Positions 1 to 7,998 of a stretch of DNA of 7,998 bases are shown one piece after another. A program made the translations under genes and the position numbers. Origin of the DNA: Wolbachia pipientis (GTDB lineage Bacteria > Pseudomonadota > Alphaproteobacteria > Rickettsiales > Anaplasmataceae); contig NZ_JAHDJT010000057.1 in the NCBI RefSeq assembly GCF_023661085.1, positions 1 to 7,998 of the forward strand, written 5' to 3'. Each line of letters starts with the position of its first letter. Within the stretch, counting starts at the first letter, position 1. The notes below the pieces were generated by a model. It saw nothing but the letters and a program-made list of their open reading frames with translations, made no database searches and was not told where the DNA came from.

Positions 1-42
1 TTTTCTTTTCCATAATTAATGTTCGTACAGCTGTGTGTCAAG

Positions 43-170
43 CACTGGGATGACAAAAAAGGATCACTAGGATAGCGGGGAAGGGGCGCTGGAATGACAG
101 GAGGAAGAGCGCTGATATGACATCGTAGGGGTTGGGGTGACAAAAAAGGCTACTTGGATGATACTGTCAT
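43..170. repeat. Degenerate ~22-base tandem repeat, about six units
   Basis: Units begin near 43, 65, 86, 109, 131 and 151, so the spacing is 20-23 bases. The best-preserved units read CACTGGGATGACAAAAAAGG (43-62), GCGCTGGAATGACAGG (86-101) and GTTGGGGTGACAAAAAAGG (131-149). The shared core is approximately CTGGRATGACA followed by a purine-rich tail. The second unit (CACTAGGATAGCGGGGAAGG) and the sixth (TACTTGGATGATACTGTCAT) are the most diverged. A single related unit, CACTGGAAT, occurs near the other end of the window at 7810-7818. Similar CTGGAATGACA sequence is familiar to me from Rickettsiales intergenic DNA. The function is unknown. Confidence 0.6.
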
Positions 171-216
171 AAAGTAAAATGAGATCGCATATTTTGTATA
201 AAATGGATTTCTAGTA

Positions 217-333
217 ATACCAACATTCGTTATTGGGAAGACAAATGGGATATGCTATAAACTTGCTTAACTTCCCAATTATAGACAAAAAGAGCTCTTT
301 TTCATTTGTTCCATTACCAGTGAAACTTGGTAT
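217..333. repeat. Nested inverted repeats around a 16-base palindrome
   Basis: Three inverted pairs lie in one block. ATACCAA (217-223) pairs with TTGGTAT (327-333). ATTGGGAAG (232-240) pairs with CTTCCCAAT (271-279). ACAAATG (241-247) pairs with CATTTGT (303-309). Between the arms is the perfect palindrome AAAAAGAGCTCTTTTT (287-302). The second and third pairs cannot all form together without a pseudoknot-like crossing, so these may be alternative folds or the remains of a small palindromic element. No coding frame explains the arrangement. Confidence 0.4.
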
Positions 334-469
334 AAAAAATTCTTCGCCTATTTATCCAGTGTTACTATAATTACAGTAGAGATATTTAGAGAGCTCAAAA
401 TCTATCTCCGTCTGCAGACCTTTTTATTAAACAACCAAACTCAGTAAAAGATGTAGCGTATCTTCTTCA

Positions 470-489
470 GTGTGCGTGGGTGCACACGC
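470..489. other. GC-rich inverted repeat (possible hairpin)
   Basis: GTGTGC (470-475) and GCACAC (482-487) are perfect inverted arms with a 6-base loop. An alternative register pairs GCGTG (474-478) with CACGC (485-489). It stands out as a GC-rich island in AT-rich DNA, just upstream of the 41-codon open frame. No U-tract follows directly, so it does not look like a standard terminator. Confidence 0.35.
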
Positions 490-507
490 GTGCTTAATAT
501 CTGTTGT

Positions 508-633
508 ATGTGCGTTGCATTTTTTCTGAATTTTTTACATGAGGGGACTTTATGTCTAAAATATCATATTCTTAACAGAAAATTGCTCAAGTCGGCGAAA
601 GTAATATCGGATTTGTTTATACGTAGCCATTGA
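508..633 (+). CDS. Small open frame, 41 codons, doubtful
   Basis: The frame runs from ATG at 508 to TGA at 631-633. It begins MCVAFFLNFL and ends KSAKVISDLFIRSH, with a hydrophobic front and a basic, helix-like C-terminal half. There is no clear Shine-Dalgarno before the ATG, and the frame stays open upstream to a TAG at 454-456, so this could be the tail of a decayed longer gene. I have a weak impression of similar text in Wolbachia intergenic repeats but recognise no family. It lies just beyond the stop of obgE, which is on the opposite strand. Confidence 0.15.
   Translation: MCVAFFLNFLHEGTLCLKYHILNRKLLKSAKVISDLFIRSH
541..575 (+). pseudogene. Strong ribosome binding site leading into a 7-codon frame
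   Basis: GAGGGG (541-546) sits five bases before ATG (552-554), which is nearly ideal spacing. The frame reads MSKISYS and then stops at TAA (573-575). After the stop the same frame continues for 16 codons (QKIAQVGESNIGFVYT) to a TAG. It looks like the front of a gene cut by a nonsense change or frameshift, a leader peptide, or chance. The first is my preference, at low confidence. Confidence 0.2.
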
Positions 634-642
634 ACGGGAAAT

Positions 643-4296
<3,654 letters not shown>

Positions 4297-4335
4297 ATTT
4301 AGCAGTAGACGTTTACTGATTACTAAATTTGTTAT

Positions 4336-4365
4336 AGTATAATTTAAAATCCTCATGGTATCGAA
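4336..4365 (-). promoter_or_regulatory. Candidate promoter of the murC-eno-obgE operon
   Basis: On the minus strand a -10-like TATACT (4341-4336) lies 18 bases from a weak -35-like TTCGAT (4365-4360). Transcription would begin near 4330, about 30 bases before the murC ATG at 4296. An ATG at 4356-4354 (MRILNY...) would be upstream of this start point, which supports choosing 4296. Confidence 0.3.
4338..4343 (+). promoter_or_regulatory. -10 box for rlpA, overlapping the murC promoter
   Basis: TATAAT at 4338-4343 is a perfect consensus -10 about 40 bases before the rlpA ATG. Its -35 is weak; TTACTG at 4313-4318 is the nearest candidate, at a long 19-base spacing. The box overlaps the minus-strand -10 of murC, so the two divergent promoters probably compete for polymerase. 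Confidence 0.4.
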
Positions 4366-4382
4366 CCCTTTCACTGAATACA

Positions 4383-5057
4383 ATGATAAAAAATCTAGCT
4401 TTTTTATGCCTAATATTTGTTTTGATAAGTAGTTGCGGTTTTCGCAGCAGGTGTAATAATGCTGCAGGCCATTATAAAATTGGCAATAGCTATACAATAA
4501 ATGGGGTAACTTATCATCCCAAACACTGTAATCATTACGAGGAAATAGGAGTAGCATCGTGGTATGGGATGGAAGATCATGGTACACTTACAGCAAATGG
4601 TGAAGTGTTTGACCGTAACTCAATTTCCGCAGCGCACAAGACTTTGCCTCTACCCTGCTTTGTTCTTGTCACCAACCTAGAAAACGGGAGAAAACTTGTG
4701 GTAAAGGTTAACGATAGAGGGCCATTTGTTAAGGGTAGAATAATAGATCTTTCAGAAAAAGCAGCGAAAATTTTAGGATTCCATAAATCTGGGCTTGCAA
4801 AAGCAAAAGTTCAGTATCTAAGGAAAATGTCGGAACGATTAGTACAAAAAGCTCCTCATTATAAAAAGCAGTATGAAAAAGAAATGCAGAAACGTCACCC
4901 AAAGCAAAACAGTGCAGAAAGTAGGGGATATGTCGCATTTTTTGAAAATGCTCAGACTGCCAAGTCAGCTGCATCAAAGCTTCGCAATCAAGGAATAAAA
5001 AATGTTAGATTGCTTTTTAAGAACGACAGATATTGTGTGAAAGTGAGTTATAAGTAG
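4383..5057 (+). CDS. rlpA: RlpA-family lipoprotein, septal lytic transglycosylase type
   Basis: RlpA proteins are outer-membrane lipoproteins with a double-psi beta-barrel. In Pseudomonas RlpA cleaves denuded septal glycan; activity here is inferred. The 224-residue product begins with a lipoprotein signal: Lys3, a hydrophobic run at 5-15, and the lipobox ISSC with lipidated Cys18. The barrel spans about 55-147 and starts GVASWYG (56-62). It keeps the family's probable catalytic pair, His85 in AAHKTLPLP and Asp111 in VNDRGPF, and ends [15 protein letters not shown] basic linker (about 148-178) leads to a C-terminal segment (181-223) that looks like a shortened SPOR domain, the module that binds septal peptidoglycan. 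The gene is divergent from murC, which makes precursor for the same polymer. The ATG has no strong Shine-Dalgarno, but the signal peptide begins exactly there. Confidence 0.9.
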   Translation: MIKNLAFLCLIFVLISSCGFRSRCNNAAGHYKIGNSYTINGVTYHPKHCNHYEEIGVASWYGMEDHGTLTANGEVFDRNSISAAHKTLPLPCFVLVTNLENGRKLVVKVNDRGPFVKGRIIDLSEKAAKILGFHKSGLAKAKVQYLRKMSERLVQKAPHYKKQYEKEMQKRHPKQNSAESRGYVAFFENAQTAKSAASKLRNQGIKNVRLLFKNDRYCVKVSYK

Positions 5058-5127
5058 TAGTGTGATGATTAGATTCTGGGGCACTGTGAGCGTATAAATT
5101 CAAAAGAGTAAGATCACACATCTCAGC

Positions 5128-5156
5128 TTGACCTAGAATTCAGGAGTTTTTAAACT
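5128..5156 (+). promoter_or_regulatory. Promoter of ruvAB
   Basis: TTGACC (5128-5133) and TAAACT (5151-5156) are separated by exactly 17 bases. Transcription would start near 5163, leaving only about 15 bases before the ruvA ATG, a short leader without a Shine-Dalgarno. TATACA at 5163-5168 is a less likely alternative -10. Confidence 0.45.
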
Positions 5157-5172
5157 GCACTCTATACAGTGC
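5157..5172. promoter_or_regulatory. Small inverted repeat at the ruvA start (possible operator)
   Basis: GCACT (5157-5161) and AGTGC (5168-5172) are inverted around a 6-base centre, directly after the -10 box and six bases before the ruvA ATG. The position would suit a repressor site or a start-region hairpin, but a 5-base arm is short and can arise by chance. It does not resemble a LexA box that I recognise. Confidence 0.2.
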
Positions 5173-5177
5173 TAAAA

Positions 5178-5750
5178 ATGATAGGAAACCTAAGCGGAAT
5201 AGTCGACGAAGTTCATAGCGATCATATAATCCTGAATGTAAATGATGTTGGCTATATAGTATACCTTTCAGCCAAAACCTTAAATGCATGCTCCACTGGA
5301 AGTAAAATCAAATTGCTTATTGAAACCTGTGCAAATAATAGAGAAAACATTACTCAGCTATATGGTTTCATAAGCAGAGAAGAACAGCAATGCCTACGCT
5401 TGCTTGTTAAGGTGAGCGGCGTTAGCTATAAAACTGCGATGTCAATTTTGAGTAAATTAACTCCAGAGCAGTTGTTTTTGGCAATTATGAATGAAGATAA
5501 AGCAACACTCAAAATAAGTGGGCTTGGCCTCAAACTCATTAATCGAATTATTACAGAACTGAGTGGCAAAGTGAGTAAATTAGAAATAAATAACAGCAAT
5601 TTCCATCCAATTAATGAAGATGCCCTTTCAGCATTGATCAATCTTGGATATGAAAAAACGAGAGTTTATGATACTATAAAAAAATACAGGCCAAACCTGG
5701 ACACTAAGGAGATTATTCGCATGGCGCTTAAGGAGCTTTCAACATTATGA
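5178..5750 (+). CDS. ruvA: Holliday junction branch migration protein RuvA
   Basis: RuvA is the DNA-binding subunit that holds the four-way junction while RuvB hexamers drive branch migration. I chose ATG 5178 because RuvA proteins begin MIGxLxG (here MIGNLSG). A GTG at 5169 would only add three residues. The 190-residue product has the N-terminal OB-fold (about 1-62), two helix-hairpin-helix motifs ([16 protein letters not shown], 76-91, and [18 protein letters not shown], 111-128), a short linker (about 133-146) and the RuvB-contacting domain III (147-190). The hairpins are unusual: the first reads GVSYK where GVGPK is common, and the second GLGLK where GIGKK is common. The stop overlaps the ruvB start as ATGA, typical translational coupling. 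Confidence 0.95.
   Translation: MIGNLSGIVDEVHSDHIILNVNDVGYIVYLSAKTLNACSTGSKIKLLIETCANNRENITQLYGFISREEQQCLRLLVKVSGVSYKTAMSILSKLTPEQLFLAIMNEDKATLKISGLGLKLINRIITELSGKVSKLEINNSNFHPINEDALSALINLGYEKTRVYDTIKKYRPNLDTKEIIRMALKELSTL
5731..5735 (+). promoter_or_regulatory. Ribosome binding site of ruvB inside ruvA
   Basis: AGGAG at 5731-5735 lies 11 bases before the ruvB ATG at 5747, within the last codons of ruvA. With the ATGA overlap it supports coupled translation. Confidence 0.5.
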
Positions 5751-6727
5751 AGTCAATATCATGTGGCAAAGAATATGCTGAAGATGTGCGTAATGTAAAC
5801 ATCAGGCCTGAACAACTTGATGATTTTGTTGGGCAAAAAGATTTAATACAAAATTTAAAAGTATTTATAAATGCCGCAAAGACGAGAACTGAAGCTTTGG
5901 ACCATGTTTTACTACATGGTCCTCCAGGGCTTGGCAAAACAACCTTAGCACAAATTGTCTCTAAAGAGTTAAGGGTTAGCTTTCGCGCAACTTCTGGTCC
6001 TTTACTTAACAAAGCTGGGGATTTAGCTGCAGTGCTTACCACTTTAAATGCAAAAGATGTCTTATTTATCGATGAAATCCATAGGTTAAATCGCAGCATT
6101 GAAGAAATCTTATACACCGCCATGGAAGACTTTTGCCTGGACATACTGGTAGGCGAAGGCCCATCCACTCGCACTTTAAGGATAGATTTGCCGCCATTTA
6201 CGTTAATTGGAGCAACAACGCGGCTTGGACTGCTTTCTGCACCGCTGAGGGATCGTTTTGGCATCCCTTTGCACCTCGAGTTTTATTCTTTTGAGGAATT
6301 GGTTGACATTATAAAAAGAGGCGCAAGAGTCCTTTCTGCTGAAATCGAGAAGGGTGCCATACGGGAAATTGCCTGCCGTGCACGCGGCACTCCAAGAATT
6401 GCTTTGAGGTTACTCAGAAGAATAAGAGATTTTGTTGAAGCGGAAGATGATAAAAAAATTACCTACGAAATTGCTGACTCTGCGCTATCAAAATTGGGCA
6501 TAGATAAAATGGGATTAAATAAATTAGATATGGATTATCTAAGATTTTTATTCAATACCTCAGGACCTGTTGGAATTGATACCATATCTATCGCGTTATC
6601 TGAAGATGCTGGCAATATTGAAGAAACAGTAGAACCTTATTTAATAAAAATTAGTTTTGTAAAGCGCACACCAAGAGGACGTGTTTTAACCGATCAAGCA
6701 AAGGAGTATTTGGGTCTTCGATATTAA
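5747..6727 (+). CDS. ruvB: Holliday junction branch migration ATPase RuvB
   Basis: RuvB is the AAA+ motor that pumps DNA through the RuvA-bound junction during recombinational repair. The 326-residue protein is complete and canonical. It has an N-terminal RPxxLxDFVGQ box (20-30), Walker A GPPGLGKT (58-65), Walker B LFIDEIH (106-112), the RuvB-specific beta-hairpin region (about 126-148), sensor 1 GATTR (155-159), the arginine-finger segment LRDRFG with Arg170, sensor 2 within RGTPR (213-217), and a C-terminal winged helix that includes GPVGIDTIS (273-281) and the near-terminal KRTPRGR (306-312). The start at 5747 is set by the ATGA overlap with ruvA and AGGAG upstream. No ruvC is in this window. 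Confidence 0.98.
   Translation: MKSISCGKEYAEDVRNVNIRPEQLDDFVGQKDLIQNLKVFINAAKTRTEALDHVLLHGPPGLGKTTLAQIVSKELRVSFRATSGPLLNKAGDLAAVLTTLNAKDVLFIDEIHRLNRSIEEILYTAMEDFCLDILVGEGPSTRTLRIDLPPFTLIGATTRLGLLSAPLRDRFGIPLHLEFYSFEELVDIIKRGARVLSAEIEKGAIREIACRARGTPRIALRLLRRIRDFVEAEDDKKITYEIADSALSKLGIDKMGLNKLDMDYLRFLFNTSGPVGIDTISIALSEDAGNIEETVEPYLIKISFVKRTPRGRVLTDQAKEYLGLRY
5899..5922 (+). other. Perfect 9-base stem hairpin within ruvB
   Basis: GGACCATGT (5899-5907) and ACATGGTCC (5914-5922) are perfect inverted arms around the loop TTTACT. They lie over the codons just before and at the start of Walker A. In a window this size, one such stem by chance is not surprising, so any role in mRNA structure is speculative. 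Confidence 0.3.
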
Positions 6728-6751
6728 ATAGCTTTTCTGCCATAATTATTG

Positions 6752-6779
6752 TTGACTAATTGATATAATGCTATATGCT
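6752..6779 (+). promoter_or_regulatory. Promoter of the gene at 6810
   Basis: TTGACT (6752-6757) and TATGCT (6774-6779) are 16 bases apart. A consensus TATAAT also lies at 6764-6769, but without a good -35 at the right distance. Either box would give an independent transcript for the downstream gene. Confidence 0.4.
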
Positions 6780-6798
6780 GGTATTGTGTGTTGAGAAT

Positions 6799-6803
6799 GG
6801 AGG
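6799..6803 (+). promoter_or_regulatory. Strong Shine-Dalgarno that fixes the start at 6810
   Basis: GGAGG at 6799-6803, within GGAGGGG, lies six bases before the ATG at 6810. It is the strongest ribosome binding site before a full-length gene in this window and suggests active translation. Confidence 0.65.
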
Positions 6804-6809
6804 GGTTAT

Positions 6810-7805
6810 ATGTTAGATAAGATCAGCAAACTCTGTGAACCTATTTATTCCACAATTAAGGATAAAGCTAAAAGTCTTTATGCATTTATGGTGGGAGAAC
6901 CTTCTTTTGATAATACAACTTCAAAGCCGAGTGAAAAAAAGTCAGAAGAGCATCTTGTCCTTCTAAATAGTAAAGCAAGGGTAAGCGATAGTCCTGATGC
7001 ACCTGTAACGGAAGGGCTTTCTGGTGATTTAAGCACTCAGAATGTACCTAAATCAACACCAGAGCGTGGACGTGTCAAGTTGGAAAGCGATGAAGAATGG
7101 GATGAATTCTTTAAGTTACAGAACAACCCTTCTACTAATACTACAAACCAAAAACCTTTTTCTCCTAAGAAAGGAGAAACTCAGTATCACGGTAAAGAGA
7201 TTGTAGGCAAAATTGCTGACCAAATTAAATCGGAGATATCTGAAGGTGTGAAAAACAATATCATAGGGTCCATAATGATAAAAGAAGGTAAAAGGGAAGG
7301 GAATGTTGTTTACCCTTCCGTGAGAGTTATATTGAGTGAGAGTAAAGAAGGAGTAGATATAGCTAAACTTCTAGGTGGCAGCGTGTGTAAAAAGTACAAT
7401 GTAAAAACAATTACGTTTTGTTATCCTAATCAAGAAAAAAAGAGAGGTGTATGTTGCTATATTAACGATAATGGGGAAAGAGTTTATGAAATAATTAGTG
7501 GATTATATGAAATGACCTTAAAGTGGTATGTTGATGGAAAAGAATGTAAAATTGAAATTGATATTGACAGTAAAAATGGTGTAAGGCTTCTTGAAAGCAA
7601 CGGTGTTACTGAAAAACAGTTACGCGCAAATAAAGAAGTAAAAGTAGGCAAGAGACGTGAACCAAAATCTTTATATGAAACATTAGCATCGCAGTTGCAA
7701 CAAACACAACTGGAAAGTACTGAAACAGTAAAGGTTTTACCGCAACTGGCAGACATAAACACGCTGCCACAACAACACCAAGCTTCTGCTGCTCAAGCCA
7801 AGTAG
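6810..7805 (+). CDS. Hypothetical protein, 331 residues, charged with a Gln-rich tail
   Basis: I do not recognise a family. The protein appears soluble, with no signal peptide and no membrane segment. Residues 1-30 could form an amphipathic helix (MLDKISKLCEPIYSTIKDKA...). Residues 31-125 are rich in Ser, Thr, Pro, Lys and Glu and are probably disordered, except for an acidic-aromatic patch at 91-103 (LESDEEWDEFFKL). Residues 126-270 look like one folded domain with alternating beta-type stretches (VYPSVRVIL, KTITFCYP, GVCCYI, MTLKWYVDG, CKIEIDIDS) and four Cys at 193, 204, 215 and 216 that do not form a clear zinc motif. Residues 271-331 are basic, then Gln/Ala-rich. It has its own promoter and a strong Shine-Dalgarno, so it seems a real expressed gene. 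A host-directed or secreted role is possible for a protein with this layout in an endosymbiont, but nothing in the sequence proves it. Confidence 0.85.
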   Translation: MLDKISKLCEPIYSTIKDKAKSLYAFMVGEPSFDNTTSKPSEKKSEEHLVLLNSKARVSDSPDAPVTEGLSGDLSTQNVPKSTPERGRVKLESDEEWDEFFKLQNNPSTNTTNQKPFSPKKGETQYHGKEIVGKIADQIKSEISEGVKNNIIGSIMIKEGKREGNVVYPSVRVILSESKEGVDIAKLLGGSVCKKYNVKTITFCYPNQEKKRGVCCYINDNGERVYEIISGLYEMTLKWYVDGKECKIEIDIDSKNGVRLLESNGVTEKQLRANKEVKVGKRREPKSLYETLASQLQQTQLESTETVKVLPQLADINTLPQQHQASAAQAK

Positions 7806-7998
7806 CTGACACTGGAATCTAGGATACTACTTTAGTAATAAATATTTAAGAAATTTACCAGACAGGAAAAAAAGACAATAAAACCCCGAGGTAGCTAGTT
7901 ATTCCACTCTCTATTTTAAAATCCGGCGTTGGGTGATGTCTTAAACGACTTATAAGCGCGTTTCAGCTTGTATAGGGAAAAACCCGAAGTTTTAAAAA
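7806..7998. repeat. Right-edge intergenic sequence, probable dispersed repeat
   Basis: The region opens with CTGACACTGGAATCTAGGAT (7806-7825), related to the tandem units near the left end. From about 7920 it has a different character (CCGGCGTTGGGTGATGTC..., then GCGCGTTTCAGC), which I believe resembles a dispersed intergenic sequence of Wolbachia genomes. On the minus strand 26 codons are open from the window edge to TAA at 7916-7918 (ending SFKTSPNAGF), which may be the tail of a repeat-encoded frame. GGGAAAAACCC near 7976 makes only a 3-base stem, too weak to call a terminator. Confidence 0.4.

Larger units (their letters stand above)
1..642. other. Repeat-rich intergenic region without an intact gene
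   Basis: This stretch lies beyond the 3' end of the minus-strand obgE and has no open frame with the look of a conserved protein. From left to right it holds a degenerate ~22-base tandem repeat (43-170), nested inverted repeats around a perfect palindrome (217-333), a near-palindrome at 363-378, a GC-rich hairpin at 470-489, and short open frames at 508-633 and 552-575. The mixture suggests worn dispersed repeats and possibly a decayed gene. I see no convincing rho-independent terminator for obgE here. The gene density and repeat style fit Wolbachia intergenic sequence, which is an inference. Confidence 0.6.

Noticed and set aside
43..170. CRISPR array
   Set aside because: The units are contiguous and degenerate, without unique spacers between identical repeats, and no cas gene is nearby.
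4297..4587. Upstream extension of the murC frame by 97 codons
   Set aside because: The added sequence has no MurC similarity, lies antisense to the start of rlpA, and the family's N-terminal motif begins right after the ATG at 4296.
5060..5119. GTGTGAT (5060-5066) and ATCACAC (5113-5119) as a terminator after rlpA
   Set aside because: The 7-base arms are separated by 46 bases and no U-tract follows, so this is not a normal terminator.
5169..5177. GTG start for ruvA three codons upstream
   Set aside because: RuvA proteins start at MIG, and no Shine-Dalgarno favours the GTG.
5728..6264. 178-codon minus-strand open frame across ruvA/ruvB
   Set aside because: It is antisense to the fully canonical ruvB ATPase domain and its Ser/Lys-rich text looks like a reverse reading of conserved codons.
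7968..7998. Rho-independent terminator at the right edge
   Set aside because: GGGAAAAACCC gives only a 3-base stem and the following tract is mixed A/T, not a run of T.

Overview
The window is an AT-rich chromosomal segment of an obligate intracellular alphaproteobacterium. The protein sequences, the base composition, the dense single-copy housekeeping genes and the degenerate intergenic repeats point to Wolbachia (Rickettsiales, Anaplasmataceae). This assignment rests on recognising protein and repeat styles, not on a search. A complete peptidoglycan-precursor gene (murC) fits Wolbachia better than Ehrlichia.

Layout, left to right. Bases 1-642 contain no convincing intact gene. They hold about six degenerate ~22-base tandem units (43-170), a nest of inverted repeats with a 16-base perfect palindrome (217-333), and a stretch with a GC-rich hairpin, a 41-codon open frame and a strong ribosome binding site that leads into a 7-codon frame (470-633). 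Next, on the minus strand, is a tight operon transcribed murC (4296-2932) -> eno (2930-1653) -> obgE (1665-643), with one base between murC and eno and a 13-base overlap between eno and obgE. Divergent from murC, on the plus strand, is rlpA, a lipoprotein of the peptidoglycan lytic transglycosylase family (4383-5057). The two genes share a short intergenic region with back-to-back -10 boxes. Then come ruvA (5178-5750) and ruvB (5747-6727), overlapping by ATGA, behind a good -35/-10 pair. A 331-residue protein that I do not recognise follows (6810-7805), with its own promoter and a strong Shine-Dalgarno. The last ~190 bases look like dispersed repeat sequence, including an open frame that enters from beyond the right edge.

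How the genes fit together. MurC commits UDP-MurNAc to the peptide branch of lipid II synthesis, and RlpA acts on peptidoglycan at the outer membrane and septum, so the divergent pair joins two envelope functions. Eno and ObgE are central metabolism and ribosome-assembly genes carried on the murC transcript. RuvA and RuvB form the Holliday-junction branch-migration motor.

Most of the window is ordinary conserved core. The points worth a second look are the unknown 331-residue protein, non-consensus residues in the ObgE and MurC nucleotide-binding and conserved motifs, and the repeat-rich flanks. I see no CRISPR array, tRNA, rRNA, insertion sequence or obvious new defence system.
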